Below, piece after piece: positions 1-6,662 of a stretch of 8,125 nucleotides of DNA. The notes under the pieces are model-generated. The model was not told the DNA's origin. It made no database searches and saw only the letters and a program-made list of their open reading frames with translations. Source of the DNA: an uncultured Porphyromonadaceae bacterium (GTDB lineage: Bacteria; Bacteroidota; Bacteroidia; Bacteroidales; Muribaculaceae). A program made the translations under genes and the position numbers. Within the stretch, counting starts at the first letter, position 1. The number at the start of each line of letters is the position of its first letter. The DNA lies in contig CAMWQF010000118.1 in the NCBI GenBank assembly GCA_947176285.1, forward strand, positions 1-8,125. Direction: 5' to 3'.

Positions 1-2
1 AA

Positions 3-1364
3 AATGTGCCTTTGTTGCAATACAGTATGCCTTATCTTCATTATGTATTTGCGCGTTCCGGCACAAAGAATGCATTGGCATATGATGGCTCAGACATCAG
101 CAAATTTTTTACGACACGTGATGGTAGGAAAATCAACAACGGATTTACACTCAAGACCGGAGTTCGCTTCTCTGTTGAGCATGGTGTTCTCAGTGATGAG
201 GGTGACGGAGGAATAGCCGGGGCTGTGGGTGCAACCGCTGTAGGTTCTTCGTTTGTTGCCGGCGGCATGGTAGGAGGAGCCATGGTTGGCTCCACACTCG
301 CGGGTATGGCAGGTCTGATGCTCCTCGCTGCAGGAGGTGAAGCAGAAGACGCGTCGTTCGCGGCTTTCAATACCCATGGAGACTATCAGAGTGTCACCTT
401 TACAGTGGAATGTATACGCCCCTCTGATGCAGGTGTTCTTTCTGATGGGCAATATTCCGACAGGCAGAATAGGCTTCTGATAGGAGCAGATGGCAATGTA
501 GTCGCTGAGTTAATGCTGAATGAAATTGATGGTCCTCAGACGTTTACTGTGCCGATTAATGGTTGCCAACAGTTGATGTTTTTTATGCCTTGCGATAATG
601 GTTCCGGTACATATCTGATCTATGATGCAACACTCTCAAAGGAAAAGAGCGAACTTATTCGTCCGGCTACGAGTATAAAATCTCATGCTAATGTAAAGAT
701 TATGGACTGGACAGAGGTTGCTGCACCGGAAAAATGGAAAAGACCCGATTCGTCCGGTGCCGGTAGACTCGATAAGTATTTTGGAGGATTGCTGCAACTT
801 TATAATGGAGCAACCACAGCCATTCACAATCATGACGGATGGCCACGCCACGAGTTGCATACTTATTATCTACGCACATCATCTGGAGATGTAGTCAAGG
901 CTACAGTGGCAGTTGATAATGGTGGAGTGAACGCTGTGAGGGATGCTAAGGGCGTAGCTCACGCTTTAGGGGCAAATTATGAGCCTCATAATGTCAGCAT
1001 ACCGCGTCTGGCATCTGAAATACGAAATGATATAGAAACACTTCAAAAACTTAAAGTCAAGGCAAATGAACTAAAATTGGAGCAAGTTCAGGCTGCTCTT
1101 GATATTCCATCTCTCGGTCTTGGTGCTATCAAGTTCGGAAAGGAACTTAAGAAAGCCAACAAAGTCTTAGGTCAGTGTGATAAGGTTATCGACGGATATA
1201 TTAAGAACCTTCAGGCGCAGTACGCCCAACTTGAATGGTTGATAAATCATGCTGTCAATGTGGATGGAAAGAACAGTGCCGAGAACGTAATTTATTCTCC
1301 ATTGGCACCTGGCGAAACAGCCCCGTCAGATGAAGAACTGCAACTTGTGGAAACTTTCAGATGA
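3..1364 (+). CDS. Unrecognised protein with glycine-zipper segment, NPCBM-like region and C-terminal helices (possibly 5'-truncated by window edge)
   Basis: I do not recognise the family. The frame is open to the left edge, so the true start may lie outside the window; internal candidates are GTG at 6 and ATG at 27. Residues below are numbered from the GTG. There is no signal peptide at either candidate start. Residues about 68-111 are almost all Gly, Ala, Val, Met and Leu with many GxxxG spacings (GGIAGAVGATAVG, then AGGMVGGAMVG). This resembles a glycine-zipper membrane segment and is long enough for one or two membrane passes. Residues about 127-212 look like a beta-rich NPCBM/galactose-binding-like domain: LLIGADGNVVAELML, then QTFTVPINGCQQLMFFM, then YLIYDATLSK. 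This assignment is by eye and tentative. Residues about 333-415 are rich in Lys, Glu, Leu and Ala and probably form coiled-coil helices. The SEL1-repeat gene follows 55 bp downstream on the same strand. Possible roles are a membrane-associated binding protein or an effector-like protein; neither is shown. Confidence 0.75.
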   Translation, partial: NVPLLQYSMPYLHYVFARSGTKNALAYDGSDISKFFTTRDGRKINNGFTLKTGVRFSVEHGVLSDEGDGGIAGAVGATAVGSSFVAGGMVGGAMVGSTLAGMAGLMLLAAGGEAEDASFAAFNTHGDYQSVTFTVECIRPSDAGVLSDGQYSDRQNRLLIGADGNVVAELMLNEIDGPQTFTVPINGCQQLMFFMPCDNGSGTYLIYDATLSKEKSELIRPATSIKSHANVKIMDWTEVAAPEKWKRPDSSGAGRLDKYFGGLLQLYNGATTAIHNHDGWPRHELHTYYLRTSSGDVVKATVAVDNGGVNAVRDAKGVAHALGANYEPHNVSIPRLASEIRNDIETLQKLKVKANELKLEQVQAALDIPSLGLGAIKFGKELKKANKVLGQCDKVIDGYIKNLQAQYAQLEWLINHAVNVDGKNSAENVIYSPLAPGETAPSDEELQLVETFR

Positions 1365-1393
1365 TAATAGAAAACTTGTTGAGTTCTTGTATT

Positions 1394-1409
1394 CTTAAAT
1401 ATATTTAAG
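1394..1409. promoter_or_regulatory. Perfect 16-bp AT-rich palindrome upstream of the SEL1-repeat gene
   Basis: CTTAAATATATTTAAG is a perfect palindrome in the 55-bp gap between the two plus-strand genes. It ends 10 bp before the ATG at 1420. It could be an operator. It also overlaps TATATTTA (1400-1407), which is one base off the Bacteroidota -7 consensus TAnnTTTG, with a weak CTTG 21 bp upstream (1375-1378) in place of the -33 TTTG. A promoter here would leave a very short leader. The palindrome is certain; its regulatory role is inferred. Confidence 0.4.
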
Positions 1410-1419
1410 CCATCTCCTT

Positions 1420-2055
1420 ATGCAACTGAGTAAAGAATTCTATAGATTGCTTGATGAGTCGGATGGTGACCCGCAGGCGCAGAAAAAAGCAGCAGAACTC
1501 GTGTTCTGCGCTCCTGATGATGCTGAGAAAAATGGACTCCTGGGTCTGATGTATCATGACGGCATCGGTGTGGAGCGGAATCTCGATAAGGCGTTCGAGT
1601 ATGCTGAGAAGGGGGCTGTGGAGAATGAGGGAGTGGCGCTCTATTTGCTTGGATTTATGTGTGAAAATGGTGAGACTCCGGATCAGTTCGACGGAGGTCC
1701 TCGCCAGAAATATGATCACTATGATGCGGAGCATTTTATGGAACGTTGTGCTTCAACTTCAAGCAGTTGGGCAGCCGATGCAAATTTATGGCTTGGACGT
1801 TACTACATGGATATGGCACGCGGAGGTGATCCTGAATATGGTGTAGAGTTTCTGGAGAAGATAGGTGAGAATAGCAGTGAGGCTGCAGGTATTCTATACG
1901 ACTACTACCGGAATCTATGGGAAATCGGATATGCAGCCGTAGAGGAAGAGAAACGTGAACTTGCGGAAAATGTAAGGAAATGGAGAGAACTGGCAAAGAA
2001 GCAATGGGAGCGTGATGCCGAGGCTGAAGCAGATCCGGAAATCGAAGATGACTGA
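1420..2055 (+). CDS. SEL1-like (TPR-type) repeat protein
   Basis: This is a 211-residue protein with no signal peptide or membrane segment, so it is probably cytosolic. The clearest SEL1 repeat is residues about 35-70, where GLLGLMYHDGIGVERNLDKA matches the family pattern LGxMYxxGxGVxxDxxKA and is followed by an AEKGA helix. A second repeat begins at about 72 (ALYLLGFMCENG) and is interrupted by a Gly/Pro/Asp-rich loop. A weaker third begins at about 118 (ANLWLGRYYMDMARGGDPEY). Residues about 165-200 form a charged helix and the tail is acidic (EAEADPEIEDD). SEL1 repeats are helical scaffolds for protein-protein contact, so an adaptor or partner role is likely, possibly with the product of the preceding gene. 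The ATG at 1420 is the first in frame and has no Shine-Dalgarno sequence, which is normal for Bacteroidota. Its TGA lies 4 bp from the stop of the converging DUF4954 gene. Confidence 0.85.
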   Translation: MQLSKEFYRLLDESDGDPQAQKKAAELVFCAPDDAEKNGLLGLMYHDGIGVERNLDKAFEYAEKGAVENEGVALYLLGFMCENGETPDQFDGGPRQKYDHYDAEHFMERCASTSSSWAADANLWLGRYYMDMARGGDPEYGVEFLEKIGENSSEAAGILYDYYRNLWEIGYAAVEEEKRELAENVRKWRELAKKQWERDAEAEADPEIEDD

Positions 2056-2059
2056 TAAG

Positions 2060-3769
2060 TCAGATAAAGGAAAGCATATCGTTTTCTTTTGCTATCTGAG
2101 AAAGACTGCTGTTTCGGTCTTTTTCTACCAAATCGTCGAGTTCCGAACTTTTTAGCGCCGACAGCGCATCCATGTCGATGCTGTCTTTAAGCCTGTCAGT
2201 GAGCCATATCTTTTCGTTGACTTCGTAATCTTCAGCTGCTTTGTCTAAGGCTGCTTCCATCTTCTCGATGCTTGGAGAGTTGAGCACCTGGTTGAAGTTG
2301 GACTCTGGAATTATCTGTCCGGAAAGGTCTACCCAGCGTCTCGACAACTTCCCTGAACCCTTTTTATCCTCCGGAATTTCTTTCGCCTGGATTGAATCGA
2401 GATATTTTGACAATGCGAGTTCATACAATCTTCTTCCTTTCTCAAGAGAAGTGCGCTTTATCTTCATCCCTTTATATCCAATATATCCGTCTGAGTCTGT
2501 CGGAATCTGGAGCAGATGGTCGGTAGTGTCGAGCGCGTCAAGAATCATGTTGACTGTATAAGGGTTAAGTGTGTGATAAGTGATGCGGTCGTTAATCTTT
2601 ATCCCCTTGTTTAGTCTGCGGTCACGTTTAGGCCATTTTTCCTCATCCCGTTTTAGCCCGAAACTCTTAAGCATGGCCCCGGGCACAAGTATCGTATAGC
2701 CATTAGGATCGCCAAAGAGATAAGAGAAAGGAAACTCGGATGAATCCGGATGATTCTTATGCTCTCCCATCACAAGTGAGTAGGCTCCTATGCGAGATCC
2801 ATGCATGATATAGGAATTGGAAGAAGTCTTTACTCCTCTTTCCAATACTCCCCAGTGGATTGGTCCATGTTTATACATATGATTGCTCATGTTCGTTCCT
2901 GATCCCGCATTCATGAAGCCTGTATGGCAGCCGATCAAAAGAGAACTTTTATGCATGCTTACGGTGTATGGGCCTGCCAGAACGGAACAGGCTTCCCCAT
3001 TTTCCATTGAGCAATTTGCAAAAAACAGAGAATCATGGGCTGTAAATCCTTTATCAAGAACGCATCCTTGTCCTACATATGTATTTTTTAATTGACACCC
3101 TCCTGACACGACGGCATCCTCTATGATAAAGTTTTCTGCATCGACTCCGGGTCCCACAAACGTGATGCTTGACTCTTGATTATCATTTGGTTCTTGACCC
3201 TTGGTTCTTGACCCTTCTTTGTCAGCGTTATTTACGATGCTTCCATTGTGAAGCCGCAAAGCGCCATTGACTTTGACTCCGGGCCAGATCATGACATCGG
3301 TGATCGGGCCGCAGTCTAAAATTTCAGCGCCGTCGCCTATTTCAATCCTTTCCGGAAGATTAAGAATATGACGAGTGATTAGAGGAAAAAGTTTCCCTTC
3401 CGCATAGTCAGGAATCCTGGCTGCCATAGTGGCTATCTGAGCAGAGATGCCGGGATAAATCCTGACAGGACGTGTGCCGGTTTCGTCAAGGACTGCAATG
3501 TCAATGCCGACTCCATATGTCGCATTTGGTGAGTTTTCAATCCTTGCTACATTGACAATCTTGACATTGTCTCCAATTCTGACATTGCAAAGCCCTCCCG
3601 CAACGTTGACAATCTCCGGGTTTGCGCCGATTGAAACCGGTCCGTTGAAATATACATTATGAATGCGGCTGAGGTCTGTGCCTTCTTTTATTGACACCAG
3701 ACTCCAGTCACTGCTGACACATCCCTGCTTCTCAAGTTTCTCTATATCACTCTTTTTCATACCACACAT
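2060..3769 (-). CDS. DUF4954 family protein (left-handed beta-helix/hexapeptide-like)
   Basis: This 569-residue protein matches my recollection of the Bacteroidota DUF4954 family, whose biochemical function is not established. The N-terminal part has repeated beta-helix turns of the acyltransferase/nucleotidyltransferase type: VSIGANPEIVNV (45-56), VRIGDNVKIVNV (63-74), IEIGDGAEILDC (142-153) and VGQGCVLDKG (232-241). The most family-like block runs from about 247 to 380: SLFFANCSMENGEA, AGPYTVSMHKSSLLIG, FMNAGSGTNMSNHMYKHGPI, RIGAYSLVMGEHKNHPD and EEKWPKRDRR. The His, Asn and Lys residues here suggest a ligand or active site, but this is inference. Residues about 400-569 are mainly helical. 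There is no signal peptide, so it is presumably cytosolic. The start could be ATG 3769 or ATG 3760 (MKKSDIEKL); the second has AAGG 9 nt upstream and fits the family N-terminus as I recall it. Residues 183-200 are a polar linker containing a 14-bp tandem DNA repeat. It lies 25 bp downstream of hflX and is probably co-transcribed. Confidence 0.88.
   Translation of the reverse strand: MCGMKKSDIEKLEKQGCVSSDWSLVSIKEGTDLSRIHNVYFNGPVSIGANPEIVNVAGGLCNVRIGDNVKIVNVARIENSPNATYGVGIDIAVLDETGTRPVRIYPGISAQIATMAARIPDYAEGKLFPLITRHILNLPERIEIGDGAEILDCGPITDVMIWPGVKVNGALRLHNGSIVNNADKEGSRTKGQEPNDNQESSITFVGPGVDAENFIIEDAVVSGGCQLKNTYVGQGCVLDKGFTAHDSLFFANCSMENGEACSVLAGPYTVSMHKSSLLIGCHTGFMNAGSGTNMSNHMYKHGPIHWGVLERGVKTSSNSYIMHGSRIGAYSLVMGEHKNHPDSSEFPFSYLFGDPNGYTILVPGAMLKSFGLKRDEEKWPKRDRRLNKGIKINDRITYHTLNPYTVNMILDALDTTDHLLQIPTDSDGYIGYKGMKIKRTSLEKGRRLYELALSKYLDSIQAKEIPEDKKGSGKLSRRWVDLSGQIIPESNFNQVLNSPSIEKMEAALDKAAEDYEVNEKIWLTDRLKDSIDMDALSALKSSELDDLVEKDRNSSLSQIAKENDMLSFI
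3187..3216. repeat. 14-bp tandem repeat inside the DUF4954 gene
   Basis: The 14-bp unit TTGGTTCTTGACCC occurs at 3187-3200 and 3201-3214, followed by TT of a third copy. Each unit is two related heptamers, TTGGTTC and TTGACCC. Because 14 is not a multiple of three, the two copies are read in different frames and encode GSRTK and GQEPN (residues 186-195). Loss or gain of one unit would shift the frame of the gene. Confidence 0.9.
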
Positions 3770-3793
3770 CCTTTTTTAGTAGAATGGCTAAAC

Positions 3794-3807
3794 CTCAATT
3801 CTCAATT
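3794..3807. repeat. 7-bp tandem repeat at the hflX stop codon
   Basis: CTCAATT occurs twice in tandem (3794-3800 and 3801-3807). On the coding strand this is AATTGAG twice. It supplies the last codons of hflX and its TGA: ATT GAG AAT TGA. The period matches the heptamer repeat after pepD. Confidence 0.75.
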
Positions 3808-5021
3808 GTTTCATCATATTTTTGGAAGAGGAAGTCATTGTAGGGAAATCTTTCCACATGAATCTCCTTCGCCTTCTCGTAGAGAAGTTCTTTCAGTTGA
3901 TTGATGTTGATCTTGTCTTTTGCTGAGATGAACACACAGTTATTGTTCATCTTTGCCATCCAGGTCTTCTTGAAATCTTCAAGACTCATGTTTTCCCTTG
4001 TGGCTGGTGTCAAGTCATCGGGATCTTTGGGTTTATATTTAAATGCGTCAATCTTATTGAATACAAGTATCTGCGGTTTTTGAGCCGCCCCGCAGACTTC
4101 ACTTAGAGTCTTATCCACCACCTCTATCTGCTCTTCAAAATTGGGATGGCTCACGTCGACTACATGCATCAGCAGGTCTGCCTCTCTCACTTCGTCTAGG
4201 GTTGACTTGAATGAGTTGACAAGATGGGTAGGAAGTTTTCTGATGAAGCCTACAGTGTCTGAAAGCAAAAACGGAAGGTTGTCGATAGTCACTTTCCTGA
4301 CTGTTGTGTCAAGGGTGGCAAAAAGTTTGTTTTCTGCAAAAACATCACTCTTGCTAAGAAGGTTCATAATCGTTGATTTCCCGACATTTGTGTATCCCAC
4401 AAGGGCTACCCTTGTCATGTTTCCGCGATTATTTCTCTGTATGCTCTTTTGCTTATCTATATTCTTAAGTTCCTCTTTGAGTCGGGATATCTTGTCGAGA
4501 ATGATACGCCGGTCTGTTTCTATCTGGGTTTCACCCGGGCCACGCATGCCTATACCTCCCCGCTGTCTCTCAAGGTGAGTCCACATTCTGGTAAGACGTG
4601 GGAGGAGATACTGATACTGTGCCAATTCCACCTGAGTCCTTGCTGTGGCGGTCTGTGCCCTCTTGGCGAATATATCAAGGATAAGGCTTGTGCGGTCAAG
4701 TATCTTGACCTTCAGTTCTCGCTCTATGTTAAGCACTTGTTTTGATGAAAGATCATCATCGAAGATCACAAGTCCTATCTCATGGTCTTCTACATACTTG
4801 CGGATCTCCTCGAGTTTCCCGGTTCCTACATACGTCCTTGGATTTGGATAGTCAAGTTTCTGCACAAACCGTTTTTCAGGTTCGGCTCCCGCTGTCCTTG
4901 CCAAAAAGTCAAGTTCATCAAGGTATTCATTCACCTTTGATTCACTCTGCTTTTGGGTTACCAAGCCTACAAGTACGGTCCTTTCGTTTTCTTCCTTATT
5001 TATTATGTTATCTTCTATCAT
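3795..5021 (-). CDS. hflX: GTPase HflX
   Basis: HflX is a ribosome-associated translational GTPase that binds 50S subunits and, in characterised bacteria, splits stalled 70S ribosomes under stress. At 408 residues the length is normal. The N-terminal HflX domain includes PNPRTYVGTGKLEEI (59-73) and FDDDLSSKQ (87-95). It is followed by the hallmark linker QYQYLLPRLTRMW and GGIGMRGPGETQIETDRR (155-172) and by a coiled coil. All G motifs are present: G1 GYTNVGKST (209-217), G2 around ATLDTT (235-240), G3 DTVGF (255-259), G4 NKID (322-325) and G5 SAK (366-368). It is therefore expected to be active and cytosolic. The ATG at 5021 gives the expected N-terminus. A 23-bp inverted repeat ends 4 bp upstream of it. 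pepD lies 113 bp upstream and the DUF4954 gene 25 bp downstream on the same strand. The last codons and stop lie in a heptamer repeat, so the extreme C-terminus may vary between strains. Confidence 0.97.
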   Translation of the reverse strand: MIEDNIINKEENERTVLVGLVTQKQSESKVNEYLDELDFLARTAGAEPEKRFVQKLDYPNPRTYVGTGKLEEIRKYVEDHEIGLVIFDDDLSSKQVLNIERELKVKILDRTSLILDIFAKRAQTATARTQVELAQYQYLLPRLTRMWTHLERQRGGIGMRGPGETQIETDRRIILDKISRLKEELKNIDKQKSIQRNNRGNMTRVALVGYTNVGKSTIMNLLSKSDVFAENKLFATLDTTVRKVTIDNLPFLLSDTVGFIRKLPTHLVNSFKSTLDEVREADLLMHVVDVSHPNFEEQIEVVDKTLSEVCGAAQKPQILVFNKIDAFKYKPKDPDDLTPATRENMSLEDFKKTWMAKMNNNCVFISAKDKININQLKELLYEKAKEIHVERFPYNDFLFQKYDETIEN

Positions 5022-5025
5022 TTCT

Positions 5026-5048
5026 TTCTTATATTGTCTATATAAGAA
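5026..5048. promoter_or_regulatory. 9-5-9 inverted repeat just upstream of hflX
   Basis: On the hflX coding strand, TTCTTATAT and ATATAAGAA are perfect 9-nt arms around the 5-nt spacer AGACA. The element ends 4 bp before the ATG. It could be a regulator-binding dyad, or an AU-rich RNA hairpin at the ribosome-binding region that modulates translation. I see no good Bacteroidota -33/-7 promoter around it. The dyad is certain; its function is inferred. Confidence 0.5.
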
Positions 5049-5059
5049 TTAACATTTTT

Positions 5060-5086
5060 CGCCCCCCGTAAGTTGCACGGAGGGCG
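5060..5086 (-). terminator. GC-rich hairpin between pepD and hflX (atypical terminator or leader structure)
   Basis: On the minus strand, CGCCCTCCGT pairs with ACGGGGGGCG over 10 positions around the 7-nt loop GCAACTT. Nine pairs are canonical and one is T-G. Read as plus-strand RNA the same position would be a C-A mismatch, so the structure favours minus-strand RNA, the direction of pepD and hflX transcription. It is followed by GAAAAATG rather than a T-tract, so it is not a classical intrinsic terminator. It may end or protect pepD mRNA, or act in the hflX leader. Confidence 0.45.
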
Positions 5087-5118
5087 TCCTATTTTGATTA
5101 GACTTCAAAAAAGAATAC

Positions 5119-5134
5119 TCAAAATTCAAAATTC
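5119..5134. repeat. 7-bp tandem repeat directly after the pepD stop codon
   Basis: AAAATTC occurs at 5121-5127 and 5128-5134, preceded by a partial copy (TC). On the coding strand this reads GAATTTT twice and begins at the base after the pepD TAA (5135-5137). Confidence 0.7.
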
Positions 5135-6592
5135 TTAATCTGCGAGTCTTGCGAGCAGATCGGTCAGGAATTTCCAATATTCTTCCACAGACGGTATATA
5201 TGCCTTTTCATTCGGGCTATGGATATCCTTAAGTGTCGGTCCGAAGGAGATCATGTCCATTCCGGGCATCTTTTCAAGGAATATTCCGCATTCGAGTCCT
5301 GCATGCAGTGCCTCAACCTTTGGCTCATGTCCGAAAAGATCTTTGAAACTTTCCACTGCTGTCTTGAGTAGTTTACTGTCAGGATTTGGTGCCCAACCTA
5401 CACTTGGGTCGTTTGTGACAACGACACATCCGATGTTTTCATAGAGTGCAGTGATGCGGTCGGTGATTTCCTCTCGCTTGCTGTCTACTGATGAGCGCTG
5501 ATGAGATGTGATGATTACATTTTCACCCTCCTTATGCACACTTGCAAGGTTGCTTGAAGTCTCCACCAGGCCTGGTACAGCCAAGCTCATTCCCTGCACG
5601 CCATTAGGTGTGCCGAAGATTGTTGCTATAAGTGGACTTACATATGGCTCGGCAATCATCATTGCAGGTTTTTCCTTCAATGCTACAGAAAAAGTGAAGT
5701 CGTCTCCCTCTGCAAGCTTGAGTTCTTCGTGGATAGTAGCATTAAAGATTTCTGCCATTTTTTCAAGTGCCTCTTCTTGTCCTTCTGCTACACCAATGAG
5801 TGCTTTTGCTTCGCGTGGGATTGCATTTGGAAGGCCTCCACCTTGGAAGTCGCTCAGGAAGATCATTCCAAACTCATCTTCTGCAAGCCAGAGGAAGCGG
5901 GCGAGAATCTGATTGGCATTCCCTCTGCCTAAATGAATTTCCATTCCTGAATGTCCTCCCTTAAGATGATTGACGTGAACCTCATACCAGGAGTAGCCAT
6001 CAGGAGTAGCAACTTCTTCTATTGGATAAGTAGCCACAGTACACATTGATCCGGCACATCCTATCACGATCATCCCATGTTCCTCTGAGTCAAGGTTGAG
6101 AAGGATTCTTCCGTTGATAAGACTTGCATCAAGACCGGTAGCGCCGGTCAGTCCCTGCTCTTCATCTACTGTAAATAATGCTTCAAGTGGACCGTGCACT
6201 ATATCCGGATCTATCATGGCTGCCATTGCCGAAGCACATCCAAGACCATTGTCAGCTCCTAACGTTGTGCCATTCGCTTTCACCCAGTCGCCATCTACTA
6301 TAGTAGTGATAGGATCTTTAAGGAAGTCATGCTCTACATCGCCACGCTTCTCAGCCACCATATCCTGATGTCCCTGAAGCACTACTGTGGGTGCATTTTC
6401 ATGTCCCGGAGTAGCCGGACAATACATCACAACATTGCCTACTTCATCTGTGGCATAGTTCAGTCCGTGACGCTCTGCCCAACCTGTCAGGAATTCTTTC
6501 ATCTTGTCAAGATGATGGGTTGGGCGCGGTATTTTCGTTATATCGTCGAAGCATTCCCAAACGAGCTTCGGATTTAGGTCAGTGATTTTCAT
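5135..6592 (-). CDS. pepD: Aminoacyl-histidine dipeptidase (PepD/Xaa-His dipeptidase, M20 family)
   Basis: PepD is a cytosolic zinc M20 peptidase that cleaves dipeptides such as Xaa-His, often with broad specificity, and feeds amino-acid recycling. At 485 residues it is full length. The metal site is complete by comparison with known PepD: H75 in GHQDM (74-78), bridging D114 in LGADNG (111-116), E145 in TVDEEQG (141-147), D168 in NLDSEE (166-171) and H458 in DIHSP (456-460). The catalytic D77 and general base E144 are also present. The lid/dimerisation domain spans roughly residues 190-390 and includes KGGHSGMEIHLGRGNAN (211-227) and LPNAIPREA (254-262). The C-terminal signature is HAGLECGIFLEK (430-441). 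The ATG at 6592 gives the usual start MKITDLNPKLVWECF. It lies 70 bp downstream of the muramidase gene, with no recognisable promoter between them. A partial paralogue lies on the other side of the muramidase gene. Confidence 0.96.
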   Translation of the reverse strand: MKITDLNPKLVWECFDDITKIPRPTHHLDKMKEFLTGWAERHGLNYATDEVGNVVMYCPATPGHENAPTVVLQGHQDMVAEKRGDVEHDFLKDPITTIVDGDWVKANGTTLGADNGLGCASAMAAMIDPDIVHGPLEALFTVDEEQGLTGATGLDASLINGRILLNLDSEEHGMIVIGCAGSMCTVATYPIEEVATPDGYSWYEVHVNHLKGGHSGMEIHLGRGNANQILARFLWLAEDEFGMIFLSDFQGGGLPNAIPREAKALIGVAEGQEEALEKMAEIFNATIHEELKLAEGDDFTFSVALKEKPAMMIAEPYVSPLIATIFGTPNGVQGMSLAVPGLVETSSNLASVHKEGENVIITSHQRSSVDSKREEITDRITALYENIGCVVVTNDPSVGWAPNPDSKLLKTAVESFKDLFGHEPKVEALHAGLECGIFLEKMPGMDMISFGPTLKDIHSPNEKAYIPSVEEYWKFLTDLLARLAD

Positions 6593-6626
6593 TATATCTT
6601 ATTTTTCATGTTTTTCTTTTTCCACT

Positions 6627-6661
6627 CCCCCTTTAGGGGGCAGGGGGGCTAGGGTTGAGGG
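6627..6661. repeat. C-rich imperfect 7-bp-period block with small hairpin, after the muramidase stop
   Basis: On the minus strand, two bases after the muramidase TAA, the sequence splits into CCCTCAA, CCCTAGC, CCCCCTG, CCCCCTA and AAGGGGG. The last two form a short hairpin, CCCCC-TAAA-GGGGG (6627-6640). No T-tract follows on the minus strand, so a classical terminator is unlikely. C-rich CCCCCTAAAGGGGG-type motifs are, as I recall, dispersed between genes in some Bacteroidota, so this may be one copy of an intergenic repeat. The periodicity is loose. Confidence 0.5.
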
Positions 6662-6662
6662 C

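Noticed and set aside
4..216. Short open frame starting at ATG 4 on the plus strand
   Set aside because: It overlaps the long plus-strand gene in another frame and has no domain-like sequence; the long frame explains the region.
2052..2063. CTGA-TAAG-TCAG dyad at the convergent gene ends
   Set aside because: The arms are only 4 bp and largely follow from two facing TGA stop codons.
4141..4578. 145-codon open frame on the plus strand opposite hflX
   Set aside because: It is fully antisense to the conserved GTPase domain of hflX and has Ser/Arg-rich shadow composition.
5508..5912. 134-codon open frame on the plus strand opposite pepD
   Set aside because: It is an antisense shadow of a strongly conserved M20 peptidase gene, with no recognisable motifs.
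6611..6640. Possible intrinsic terminator after the muramidase gene
   Set aside because: The hairpin is short and the T-rich stretch lies on the wrong side for minus-strand transcription, so I list it only as a repeat/hairpin.
6593..6662. Promoter for pepD in the 70-bp gap
   Set aside because: No TTTG/TAnnTTTG pair at proper spacing was found on the minus strand; the sequence is A-rich and C-rich low complexity.
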